DNA of 64,000 bases, from positions 35,645,608 through 35,709,607 of the forward strand of contig OX442314.1 of assembly GCA_949358305.1 (NCBI GenBank), read 5' to 3'. The position numbers and the translations under genes are program-made. This document shows, piece by piece, positions 42,661-54,023 of this stretch. Origin of the DNA: Strigamia acuminata. Taxonomy: Eukaryota; Arthropoda; Chilopoda; Geophilomorpha; Linotaeniidae. Position 1 is the first letter of the stretch. The number at the start of each line of letters is the position of its first letter. A model generated the notes under the pieces. It made no database searches, was not told the origin of the DNA, and worked only from the letters and a program-made list of their open reading frames with translations.

Positions 42661-42955
42661 TCCAAAGATTCCAAAGATTTCAAAGATTTCAAAGATTTCA
42701 AAGATTTCAAAGATTTCAAAGATTTCAAAGATTTCAAAGATTTCAAAGATTTCAAAGATTTCAAAGATTTCAAAGATTTCAAAGATTTCAAAGATTTCAA
42801 AGATTTCAAAGATTTCAAAGATTTCAAAGATTTCAAAGATTTCAAAGATTTCAAAGATTTCAAAGATTTCAAAGATTTCAAAGATTTCAAAGATTTCAAA
42901 GATTTCAAAGATTTCAAAGATTTCAAAGATTTCAAAGATTTCAAAGATACAAAGT
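42661..42955. repeat. (AAAGATTTC)n microsatellite, about 32 units
   Basis: Nearly perfect 9-base repeats. Every frame on both strands stays open for long stretches (Lys-Asp-Phe on plus, Glu-Ile-Phe or Lys-Ser-Leu on minus). These are by-products, not genes. Degenerate units continue to about 43085. Confidence 0.98.
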
Positions 42956-43220
42956 TTCAAAGCTTCTAAGTTTCAAAGTTTCAAAGATTCAAAGTATCAA
43001 AAATTCAAAGATATTAAAGATTCAAAGATATTAAAGATTCAAAGATTTAAAAGTTTCAAAGATTCAAAGATTTCAAATTTTCAAACACAACAGGTCCGTC
43101 GCAAGCCCATTTTTAATTATCTATTTTCCCAATTTGTTCGAACAACCGCTCCTCGCCACCCCACCGCCAGCCAGAGATCGCAAATCTTAGGAAAAGGTCA
43201 CGGACAATCAAAAACAAAAC

Positions 43221-43508
43221 ATGGACGAAATTAGGCGAGAAATGGAAGAAGCGAAAGCCGCCTGGCTCCACGAACTCGAGACTTTAGTTAAAAAAATCGA
43301 CTTCAGTTTTGAACGTTTCCCTTAAAAAGGGCGAAAATAACGAAGTAAGTTGCGATAATCCAGAGAATTGCGCAAAATTAACCGTGTGTTTTGCTTGTCA
43401 GGATGAATTTGGCAAGTGTGCGATTGTCGCTGAAGTGAAATTTCGAAACAGCGAAAAATTTAGTAATTGTCGAGGCTCAAGCACAGCGGCGGGGAGTGGA
43501 AATAGCTA
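43221..43508 (+). pseudogene. Acidic-helix fragment, copy B
   Basis: MDEIRREMEEAKAAWLHEL, then an extra A (GTTAAAAAAATCG) shifts the frame. The rest reads NVSLKKGENNEVSCDNPENCAKLTVCFACQDEFGKCAIVAEVKF to a stop at 43507. Matches 17184-17480. Function unknown. Confidence 0.4.
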
Positions 43509-44169
43509 AATGCCCTTTTAACGTTTTATGCAATAAATTGTAATAGAATTGTCAATACATTCATTGTTATTCTTAAAATAAATTGCCAGTCTTGTGGAAA
43601 TTGTCAACCACTGTAGTCCACTTTTTTCATTGCTCAAAAATCATATCTCAATTTGAAATTAAATACAACAAACTAGAGAATTTTAGCTATCTAGTGAAAT
43701 ATCATCACTGCAATTCAAAATCTAAAACTCAACATTTCAACTTTGATAACACATTCAGAATCAACAAGAAAATTTACGACAGTACACGACGTGTGCCCGA
43801 ACAGGAGGAGAAAATCGACTTTTTTTTTAAAAAAAAATTTCTAATAACTTGAGAAATACATATTTTTCAGAGGCTCATTGTGTAAAATCAAAAGAATCTA
43901 GAAAGTGGTTTGCTTGAATTCTCTTCTTAAAACTATATAGTAAAAAACACATTACATTGATTACCCCTTACCATCTTGTGACATTTATTTGAAGAGCGAA
44001 AAAACTGAAAGTAATTTTAAGAAATGTAAGGAGGACCTGAGATGACACCAGCATCTAACAATTTTACGTTACCACCTGGAACGCCCTTGCAGCTGCGATC
44101 CACAAACTTCTTTTCGCTTTCTGATGGACGAAGGGGTCGTCCGACGGTAATCAGCGAGACCCGAAAAAA
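43509..44169. other. BEL LTR-like piece and flank, copy B
   Basis: Contains the empty site of the 12.47 kb element (43549-43570) and the BEL LTR-like piece 43559-43720. No gene. Confidence 0.6.
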
Positions 44170-44790
44170 TTGAGTGTTTGTAAGGAGTATTTCGAAGTAA
44201 AGAAAATGAAAGGCCGCTTGAAGGAAATGGATTATGAAACTGAGCAGCTTTATTTAAAATTGAAAAAATCAAAAAAAGCCATTGCCGTCAAACTGAATGA
44301 AAGTATCACGTTCACTTCTAAGATGAATCGTCCATGCTTCCCCAGACCAGCACAGAACTACGAGGATGAAATAGCAACCATTGCAGGATTGGGTGCCGAG
44401 AAAGGTAATGCTAAGAAAATATATTACTCCGTACTTTAAAAATTAAAGTATAAAATTTGTATTTTTAATTAAAAAGGGAATCCTACAACGGTGCAGAAAA
44501 TAAAGTTGAAAGTTCTACCACGTGAAAAGTGTACAAATGCTTTTAAGAAATTGCATCAAACCATAATATGTTTAAATTAAACCAAAGGAGGAGGAAAACC
44601 ATGTCCAGTGAGAATAATTTTACTTCTTGATTATAATTAGAAACATAAAACAAGTAACCAACTTTGTTTGATTTTGTAGGGCGACTCAGGATCACCGTAC
44701 GTGATTAAGGAACATGGAAGATGGAATTCAATCGGAATACATTCGGGTAGTCCTAAACCATTAGTATGTGAAACAAGTGGTTGGAAATCA
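44170..44790 (+). pseudogene. Trypsin-like (S1) protease exons, copy B
   Basis: An exon ending at 44404 reads CFPRPAQNYEDEIATIAGLG. Exon 44477-44607 reads NPTTVQKIKLKVLPREKCTN and then IICLN with an in-frame TAA (44578) where copy A has TCA. Exon 44680 on reads GDSGSPYVIKEHGRWNSIG, so the catalytic Ser is intact. The upstream frame from 44170 adds a basic helix (KKMKGRLKEMDYE). Copies A and B carry different lesions, so the parent was probably functional. Confidence 0.65.
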
Positions 44791-45134
44791 TTCGGTATAA
44801 AGTTCCCATCCATCCATAACTCTGTGTCCTTTCTTCAACAATTACATTCCTTTCGTTGAAATAAGAAAACAAAATGCAGAGCAAAAGAAACTGACACATT
44901 TTTGTAACATATCTCATTTCACGGTGCTTGATGACACCCTTAACATTTCAACTGTGTGGGATCTCATGTCCGTCAATGGTGCATTGAATTCAGTTGAAGA
45001 ATCGCCGGTACAGATATTATTATTTGAAATAATCAATAATATCCAACCTTAATGTAAGAAAATGTGCTCTTCAGCTATCCAAAGTATACGCAGTTATAGA
45101 AGTGGAACAAGACCGGTCTCTATTATCTATCAAA

Positions 45135-45297
45135 AATGACACCAGAACTCTTCGTGGCACGACAACCGGAAGTTAGACGCTTTGTACATGGACCCGTTCG
45201 AGATTACGAGCAGCCTGGGTGCGGGCGTTTATGGATTGGAGGGGAGAGTTGACGCATCACAATTGCTGCGTTTTCAGCAAGATTATCATGAAAGTCG
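45135..45297 (+). repeat. Direct repeat flanking MULE, left copy
   Basis: AAAATGACACCAGAACTCTT through GATTATCATGAAA, similar to 46661-46821 and to 31455-31620 in copy A. Confidence 0.75.
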
Positions 45298-46520
45298 GGA
45301 TGGTCTCAGTGCTCGTTGGACAGAAAGTTTTAAAACTTATTTCGATAAGAACCTCAGAGATGACATTGTTTTTCACTCCGCCAAACTATTTAAGCTGAAG
45401 TTCCCTGCATTCAAGTCGAAACTGGCTACAAATAACACGAGTGAGAGCATAAATCGTGTGATCAAAGGTACGATTAACAGAAAAGAATTGCCATTGGACT
45501 CACTCTTTATTGCTTTATTCGAAATGCAAAGGGATTACGTAAACGAATTTAATCGAGAGCTAAAAGGGCTTCGAAGATATCGAAAGAAAACTGATTCATG
45601 GGCTAGAAACATCATTGCAGTTCCGTTAACAGGTGTTGTGAACAACCACACATTGAGTGAAATCCTGGAACATATAAAAAACAGCATTGTGGATCCGGTT
45701 GTTGAAAATCAGCGCGATCCGCATCGCCGTACAACGCCCACGTACGGGGCTAAACTTATTGTCCAAAATAAGTTGATTCAGTTTGTCCCAGAAATAAAAT
45801 CTTTTGTGTTAATTCCGCCATATGAAGGGAAAAAGAGTACTCGTAACGTACTGTGGAGTTTCAGGGTCATTGATGCGCGTTGCTGGGGAGGGGGGGAGAA
45901 TCGGACTTGTGACGTTTTAGGGTCACCAGCGCGCGGTGTTCGGGGGTCATCGGACGTTGCTCGTCCAATGACCACCCGAAAGGGGTAATTATTGTAAACA
46001 GCCAATCAAGGCTGTCCATCGAGGGGCAAGAAGCCCTATTGTAAAATAAAGAAAGGGCACTTGTATGACACTACTCAACAAGCAAAAACGTGTGTGTAGT
46101 CTGCCATTATTTTCGAATACAAACTTTAACTAAAAGTTCACAGTACATTGATGGGAAATTTTCTTGCTGTCATTGCGCAAAGAAAAAATTAAAATGTTGT
46201 TATCACGTTTTAGCAGCGCAGTTATTTCTCGGACGAGAAATACCTGATGATGATGGCAAGTCCTACAAATTGACAACTATAATTCGAAACTCGCGTGGGA
46301 AACAAGGTAAATCGGGACGAAAGCAGCCTAGGCCGAGAGATGTTGAAATTATTCCAATTGCGGCTGATGATTCAATTTGTAAACGGTCGTACAGTTGTTT
46401 GGCCGAAGATGACTCTGAAGCATGTTTAACACCTTGTACATCAACACCACACCAAACAAAAGTCAGAAGCGATAGTCCTGAGTTTGGTTTGGATATAAGC
46501 GCCTTGGTGAGTAATCATGA
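45298..46520 (+). pseudogene. Mutator-like transposase C-terminal region, copy B
   Basis: Reads WTESFKTYFDKNLRDDIVFH, TNNTSESINRVIKG, LFEMQRDYVNEFNRELK, then after a solo LTR the SWIM-type finger GKFSCCHCAKKKLKCCYHVL and a basic tail (GKQGKSGRKQPRPRD). The solo LTR at 45852-46142 splits it. The DDE catalytic region is absent. Confidence 0.65.
45852..46142. mobile_element. Solo LTR, 291 bp, inside the MULE gene
   Basis: TGTGGAG...TTCACA ends with 4-bp target duplication GTAC (45848-45851, 46143-46146). Copy A has the empty site at 32526-32540 (CTCGTAACGTACATTGATGGG). An AATAAAG lies near 46047, consistent with plus orientation. It shares no obvious sequence with the other LTRs here. Confidence 0.85.
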
Positions 46521-46660
46521 TGAGGAAGAACAAGTTCGCCCTGAATTAGACTGCTTGGATGCTGGTCGATGGCTTTCGAATTTTGTCATCAAAGATTTTT
46601 GCATTGCAACAATAAACAGTTTGGAATATGAGCGCAACGTACTTTTTGTTCCACGGTCGA

Positions 46661-46821
46661 AAAATGACACCAGATCTCTTCTTGGCACCAGAACCGAAAG
46701 TTAGACGCTTTGTACATGGACCCGTTCGAGATTATGAGCAGCCTGGGTGCGGACGTTTATTAATTGGAGAAGAGTTGACGCATCACAATTGCGGCGTTAT
46801 CAGCAAGATTATCATGAAAAC
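46661..46821 (+). repeat. Direct repeat flanking MULE, right copy
   Basis: Open frame MTPDLFLAPEPKVRRFVHGP, then YEQPGCGRLLIGEELTHHNC. It matches 45135-45297, where the frame is shifted. The conserved frame in this copy suggests it derives from a coding exon. Confidence 0.7.
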
Positions 46822-46956
46822 CGAAGAGAGGTGGGGCGTGTAAGAGCACAAGGGCCACTAGAGGCCCAGGACGAGGGTGGGCACATGTGGTGCCAATTAT
46901 ATTGTGTTATCCTTTTGTACGAACCAGAATAAAGTATTCAACACTTTGGCATTGAA

Positions 46957-47481
46957 ATGACAAGTCTTGTTTCACAATGTCAAAAACCAAAACTGATGAC
47001 CTTTCACCAGCCATTGACCCGCCTCAAGTGGGTTATTGTTCAGGGTCTTCATCTCAATGTTCCCCTTGACGAAGTAAAAGGAAAAATGCAAGAATTTGGA
47101 AAAATCACCAATTGCGAGAGGGAGACAGCTTGCCTGGGAATAAAGACAGGTAGCATTCGAATAAAAATGACCATAGGTATTGATTTTCCCCACAGAGAAT
47201 CGAAATTTACGGCCACGTGGGTCGAATTATACACCAGGACTTGGCACTCATTTGCAATTACTGCAAACAGACGGGCCACCAAATTCTTGAAAACAACAGT
47301 CTGCAACAATTGCAATGAGCGGGGTCACCGCAGCAGAACTTGCCAAAAGCCATGCAAACACTGCACACCTCTGCAAATTGCCCCAATAGAACAAAGGAAG
47401 CAACTTACAAGACCAACAAAGGAGACAACAAAAGGGAAGTGGCAAACCAAAAAGAAAAAGGGAGCAAAAGCACAACTGTAA
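46957..47481 (+). CDS. LINE ORF1 with zinc knuckle, copy B, 174 aa
   Basis: Residues 25-85 form an RRM-like or translinin-like fold pattern (LKWVIVQGLHLNVPLDEVKGKM, then CLGIKTGSIRIKM). Near residue 115 CNNCNERGHRSRTC is a CX2CX4HX4C knuckle, followed by CKHC and a basic tail. It binds element RNA in related LINEs. The reading frame is intact here but ORF2 downstream is broken. Confidence 0.6.
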   Translation: MTSLVSQCQKPKLMTFHQPLTRLKWVIVQGLHLNVPLDEVKGKMQEFGKITNCERETACLGIKTGSIRIKMTIGIDFPHRESKFTATWVELYTRTWHSFAITANRRATKFLKTTVCNNCNERGHRSRTCQKPCKHCTPLQIAPIEQRKQLTRPTKETTKGKWQTKKKKGAKAQL

Positions 47482-47599
47482 AGTCTCTAGATTTAATGTT
47501 TTATGGTTTTATTGTATCGAGTAGCTCAAATTGTGGAATGTGTCTCTGGCCATCTGCTCCTCATGTTTATGTTGTGGGTGGTCCTTGACATTCTGTTTT

Positions 47600-50284
47600 T
47601 CAAGAAACCCATGCAAGCACAAAAGTTGAAATTAATTACTTTGAGTCAAAACTTTCCTGCATGGACTAGTATTGGAACTTTGCTAAGAGCAATAAAGGAG
47701 GACTGGCTATAGGGGTTAGAAAAGGGAACATAAAAGTATTGGACAGTGGAAATGAAGGGAACAGACTTCAGATAATCAAGTGTAAACTTCAAAATTATGA
47801 ATTTAAAATTATTAATGCCTATGGCCCCGTGGGTTTCAGCCAAAAAGGGGTTTTTTTTATTCAATAGATAATATCTTTCTTGATAAACATGAAACATTTA
47901 TTGGCGGGGACTTGAATGTGGATTGTAAATCTTTATTATTTGAGCACAGGATGGCAACCATAAAGGCTGAACAAACTAGTCACAGACAATGAATTGTGTG
48001 ATGCATGGAAACAGCTACACAATGAGAAAGATGGTTTCACCTACAAGCAAAAATCAAGATTAGACTACTGGATTTTGGATGTCAAATCCAAAACGAAACT
48101 GCTTAACTGTGACATTATTCCAGCACCCTTTTCAGACCACGATGCTATTTCAATCAAGATTGCAGTGGGCAACACTGCACCAAGGACTTCTACACATTGG
48201 AAGCTGAATGTCAGCCTTCTTGACAACAACACGACTGACTGTCAAGGAATTCAACAGTTTTTGGGATAAAAAACTGAGCAAACATGTCAAAACCCCACTC
48301 GACTGGGACCGTGTCAAGCATAGGATCTGCCACTTCTTCAGAACCAAAGCAATCCACGACGAAAATGAAAGGGGCAAACGCGTGAGTAACCTCTATGCTA
48401 CTTTGAAGGTGCTCAGATTGGCTGAACCGAATATCCAATTTGAGGAGGAGATCAGAAGGGTGAAGCGGGAAATAGCGGATATTCAAAAATTAAAAATTAG
48501 GGGAATAATAACAAGAGTTAAAATTAAGAAAGGGAATTCGAATATGCCCTTGAGAAAAAAAGCAAAAATCTTGAATCAAAATTAAACAAGAAATCAAACA
48601 TTGACTTTCTAGTTATTGATAAGAAGAAAGAAAATAATGGGGATAAAATAGAAAAGGAATTTATAAAATTTTACACGAATAAATTTAAACTTAATAGGGG
48701 AAATGAAAATGCACAAAATATTTTTTTGAATAGCTATGAGAGGATTGACCCTGCTCTGACCTCACATCTTGATGCGGAATTTACTGAAGTAGAAATCTCC
48801 AATGGAATTAATTGTATGATAAATTCTAAAAGCCCCGGATTAGATGGACTCCCCACTGAATTTTACAAAACTTTTGCCCACAAAATTGCCCCCACACTAG
48901 TAAAAGTCTGGAATGCTGATCCAACCTTAACCCCCAAACAAAACAGGGGCCTAATTAGACTAATTCCTAAAATTGACAAACCCGAAAAATGTGAACATTG
49001 GAGACCGATTACTTTGCCAAATATCGATTATAAAATAAGAGCTAAAGTGTTAACTAACAGATTAAAGGGGATATTACTCGATTTAATTAATGATAATCAA
49101 ATGGGAGGTGTAAAAAATAGAAATATTGGGGATGCTCTGGTTGCCATCAACCTACTTTGGCTGAAGGCGATTGATGACGGCTCACCCCTTGCCATTAGTG
49201 CCCTCGATCAAAAGGAGGCATATGACAACATGCACCGGAAATTCCTTTGGAAAGTCATGGCAAAATTGGGCATACCCAATAAATTCATTAATTGGGTACA
49301 GCACATGTATGAGGGAGGAAAATCAAGTATTATAGTTAATGGGAAAAAAACGGCTAATTTTGATATGGAAGCAGGGGTCAGACAGGATTGCCCACTTTCA
49401 ATGACACTTTATCTCTTTTATATTGAACCCCTTCTTAGAACCATCCAAAGAGAAAATCAAATTGTTGGAATTAGAATGAAGGGTAAAGAATTTAAGATGG
49501 CTGCCTTTGTTGATGACATTAATCTAATTACCACAACCACAAGCTCGCTTGGGTTGATAAAAAAAAATTTTTTTGATTTTAAAGACGCGACCAGGAGTGA
49601 GCTCAACTTGGAAGAAAGCAAAGGGACATTCACAGAGATGAATTGGAACAGGGATCTGTTTGCTGCATTACCAATCGAGTGGCAACAAGAGGAAATAAAA
49701 ATCCTGGGGATCCTGTTTTCAAGAAACATGAAACGAAGCGCACAACACTGCTGGACTATTACCGAAGCAAAGATAAACAATAAACTGGACATGTGGGAGA
49801 CAGCCAGAGAAGAGAGAACCAATGGCAAGGATAAAAACACTAATGAAATGTGAAGATGGCGAGATTGAATTGCCTGAAGTGAAAACTTATATCAAAACTG
49901 TAAAAATTGAATCTTGTTTTAATTGTTTAAAGAGGAAGAGTGCGTTTTTCTGGTGGCCTTTGTTTATTTACTTTTTTGGTTTTAATTGTAGATTGTGGAT
50001 GCCTGATGTTGCTACTGGCAAATTCATTCATGGTAGTAAGTAGTAACTCAATCCATTGGGCTTCAGACTTTAGGGATTTAATTAACCCTATTCTTAAAAA
50101 AGGAAAATTTCCAGGCTGGGAAAAATTAAAAGGAAGAGATTGGTATTGGCGTATTTGGAAGGAAGGGGGTAGTTGGACTAAAGGGTTAGTTGCCAACAAG
50201 AATAAAATTAGAAAATCTTGGAAATTAATTTGGAAACGGGGGTGGGGGAAAATAACAGAATCTGATATGGAGGGCCTCTCATGA
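47600..50284 (+). pseudogene. L1/Tx1-like LINE ORF2, copy B
   Basis: The endonuclease is in pieces (GVRKGNIKVL, then SRLDYWILDVKSK and APFSDHDAISIKI). The RT runs open from 48726 to 49853 with SKSPGLDGLPTEFYK, RPITLPNIDYKIRAK, FVDDINLI. Two RT substitutions are seen against the family norm: RQDCPLS for RQGCPLS, and DQKEAYD for DQKKAYD (copy A has the usual residues). A shift near 49560 (AAAAAAATTTTTTT) alters the following segment. The C-terminal part continues to 50284 (WYWRIWKEGGSW). Confidence 0.7.
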
Positions 50285-50449
50285 AGCCCTCATCACCAAG
50301 GACATGTTATTCAAGAGGAAAATTATTACGTCACCCAATTGCGGTCGTTGTGCACAGACGAGACCCACTTGAATATTGAAATACCATAAATATTCGTAGA
50401 TCGTAGATTAGAATAAATGAAATGCAGTCTAATATCGATTAAATTTCAT

Positions 50450-50765
50450 TTTTGGCAAACGCTACACTCATGCAGGCTTACAATACCAAACATTACGCAT
50501 GAAATTTCGTTTCTCGTAAATGCCGCACTCGTGCAGGCTTACAATACCAAACATTACGCATGAAATTTCGTTTCTGGTAAATGCCACACTCGTGCAGGCT
50601 TACAATACCAAACATTACGCATGAAATTTCATTTCTGGTAAATGCCACACTCGTGTAGGCTTACAATACCAAAGATTACGCATGAAATTTCGTTTCTGGT
50701 AAATGCCACACTCGTGCAGGCTTACAATACCAAACATTACGCATGAAATTTCGTTTCTGGTAAAT
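50450..50765. repeat. 61-bp tandem array, copy B, about 5 units
   Basis: Same unit and period as 35500-35757, with one more unit. The open frames on both strands here follow from the repeat. Confidence 0.9.
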
Positions 50766-52488
50766 TGTGTGACGTGTGCTTCGATCACATTTACGATCCG
50801 ACGAAACCGATGGAAAGATGTTGAAATAAACTTAGAACATGGATGTTTGCTTGTGTGCTTGTGGAGATTGGAACAGAACATGGAAACTTCAAACCAGTAG
50901 TTTCAAAAATTGGCTAAGATCAATCCATATTGGAACAAAAAAAAGAATCCAAATTCCAACACCAGAGCTCTCATTCAGTACCACTGGAACGATGTCCAGG
51001 GTCCAGGGGCAACCACGAGGAGGTAGAGAGTTGGATTTGCTGCCCCCAAATCACTTTTTTTTAAAAGAGAAAACGAGAGAAAAACGAAAAATAGGATTGA
51101 AATTGGTCGAGCAAGACACTAAATATACCAAGTTGGAAAGCTTTCATGGGATCATTCATTTCACACCAACAAAACCACCTCCTCTCACAAGGAATTTTTT
51201 TAAATGGGCAACGACTACGTTGATAAAAAGGAGCAAAAACGAGAAAAAAAACGAAAAAATAGAATTGAAATTGGAGAGCACTCACGAGGTCACTTCACCC
51301 CAACTAAGCCTCCTCACATCAAATTGCGTCACGTTCCAACGTAGCCACTTGGTTTTAAATAAACTGCATGAAATAAACCTAAAAGAAAAAGAACGAAAAA
51401 AATACTGCCCCCAAATACATTTTTTAAATAGGCAGTAACTACGTTCGCTGTGATTGGCTGAGATTGATTGGTTTGTTTCCCCCTTGGCCCCCCAAACCTA
51501 ACCTTACCTTGGTTTTTTAATTGTGATGTCTCACAATTCAAAACGACGCAATCCGGATGTATTAATTTAAATATAACTAAGAAAAAAAAGTAGGGGAAAA
51601 AAATAAAAAAAAGAAACGAGAAAAAGAAACGATAAAATGAGAAAAAAACGAGAGAAAAACGAAAAATGGAATTGAAATTAGTGGTGTAAGAAGCAAAACT
51701 GGAAGTGGGGGAGCATTTTCGAGGTCACTTCACCCCAACTAAGCCTCCTCCTTGGTAGTGCGCCATTACCATTCACATCGCGTCATCAAAATAATTCGTT
51801 CCATCGTAGCCAAATTTCTTTTAAATAAACTTCATGAAACAAACGTATTCTAAAAGAACGAAAAAAATTAATAAAATTGTACAGTTAGATGAAAAAGGGG
51901 ATAGTTTTTACGATTGTTTTAACAAGACTCGCCTTCATCAACGTACGTAGCCAACGTAAAAATGGCGGCACGGGAAACATCGGACAGAAATGACACATTT
52001 TTACCTTCAAATGAATCGATTAAACATTGCGTAAACACTGAAATAAATCGCCACGAACCTGATGGACACGACCACACAAACAAGTGAATTCGATGACAAA
52101 TGATTCGGGAGATATCTCGCAGAATTCCTTCGGAGTTTGAACAACCAAACAACGCGCACAGTAATGGAGAAGAGACAGAAGGGCGTTGTTGGGCGATTCC
52201 ACTGTGGAAACAGCGAAGATGCGTCATGAGTCATCACTTCTCAATGCTGTACTCTTTGACCGATTTTGATTACGGAGATACCGGATACACAGTCTAGCCG
52301 GGTGTGATAAAACCCGAAGGAGACAAGATTCTGATCATTGAATCGTGTTTCATAGAAACGAAAATTCCTGCAGTTCCGAGTACACAAACGAAAAAATTAT
52401 TAAGTTATTTTGACGGAGAAATTAAATTCCAAAACATTGATTTTTGCTAAAAAAAAATTTAAAAGAAATATATTTTTGCATTTTTTTT
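50766..52488. other. Copy B flank, no gene
   Basis: Collinear with 35758-37160 apart from indels. A-rich runs near 51580-51660. 52130-52330 is absent from copy A and has a short protein-like frame (GRCWAIPLWKQRRC, LTDFDYGDTGYTV) of unknown origin. Confidence 0.5.
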
Positions 52489-53148
52489 CTATGAGGGTCC
52501 TAAAAATTAACTGCGGGGGAAAAAAAAGTTCATTGAACTTTTTTCACGCAAAATAGTGCATTTTTATGTACAAAAAAAATGCAATTTTATTCGTGTTTAA
52601 ACCTCTTGTTTTTAGTTGGCAGTTATAACTTAGAATTATTTTTGTTTGAAGAACAACAATTTTAATATATAATAAAACATTATTACAATTAAAAAAAAAA
52701 AAAAATACATATTTACATACACAACTGTTAATGACGACTAATAAATAAAATTACCACTAATAAAATTATCCTTTTACATAATAACTATAATTAAAATTGA
52801 AAATAACTTCTCCAATGAAGAGTCAGTTTGATCGGTGAGAGAATACAAAATAATTAAAATCAATAGGAAAGAGCATCTCCCATATGCGCGCTTTTCTGCA
52901 TCTCATATTTCACGCACTTCCCCCCCCCCCCCCACCATGACCGCCGCGCACAAACTTTCTCCGCTTTCAACACAAAACAACGCATTTGAACCACATTAAG
53001 GAACACTTTCCCAACCATATTCGAAGCGGCACTATTCACCATCTTCAAACAAGTCCAAAATCTAAAAAAAAAAAAATTAAAACTCCAAGGTCAAAACAAT
53101 TAATTTCTCAATTACGTAACATCCAAAATCCAAATTCCATATTACCTT
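52489..53148. other. AT-rich insertion in copy B
   Basis: Not present in copy A, where flanks meet near 37165. Contains a poly-A run at 52691-52705 and a C run at 52921-52933. No terminal repeats identified. Confidence 0.45.
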
Positions 53149-53185
53149 TCGTCACACTGGCAATGTGATATGTTGTGCAGTCTGT

Positions 53186-54023
53186 AGTTAAACAAGTGAT
53201 ATCTGGTACTCATCCCCGGAATGATATGCGAGCAAGAATCGTGCTGGCGACACCACCGATCAGCAGCGCTGTTATATCCCAGCTGGTTGTAGTGGTCAGT
53301 AGTGGCCCCAGCACCCGAATTATATTACGTGAAAACCGAACACAGCATGTCGAACAGAAAAATCTTGCTGTTCACCTCCCTTGTGCTGATCGAGACGAAA
53401 TTACGTGACAGATTATTGTTTAAAGTCTCGTATTGTTTATAGCATCGTCATAAAACGACCAAAACAATATCCATTTCTAATTTTTCAATTTTTCGATTTT
53501 ATTTTTTTTGTTTTCCAATTTGAATTTTGGTAAATTTGAATGTTTTCCTGTGATTTTTGAATTATTTTTTTCATTCCAAATGATTAATGAAGGGCAGGGT
53601 TTTCCAGGACACGCATGAGAGGGAACCGGAAAAACTTTCACTTCTCCCAACCTATTTGTGTTTGTGGGTTGACATTACATTGACACGGTGACCTGGAAGA
53701 AGTTCGAGGTTAGCAAAGTGTCCAACAGGGGCGAATGTAGTGTGTCGTCTGTTTGTGTCCTCATTCGGAGAAATTAAAAATATAAACATCAATTATTAAC
53801 TTTAAAATTTTATTCTATTTTCCAACCAAAGTTTCAAATATCAACAAAGGTAATAACAATTCAAATGCGACGCCATTAACAACGTACACGAAACGTGAAA
53901 ATCGTCGACCAATCAGCGTCACACCCAGCGAGCGATCCACACTTGTTTCGTATTCAAGTAGCGATAATGCAGTCAAACTTCAATCGTTCTACCAGAGCCG
54001 TGAATTCGGATCATTTCTGCGCC
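53186..54023. other. Upstream region of DDX23
   Basis: No clear TATA box or other promoter motif. 53175-53408 is an open frame without recognisable content. The DDX23 frame is open back to 53895 but residues there are not conserved in style. Confidence 0.4.

Noticed and set aside
42601..42960. Long open frames on the minus strand over the 9-base repeat
   Set aside because: They consist only of repeated Glu-Ile-Phe or Lys-Ser-Leu and exist because the repeat unit has no stop in any frame.
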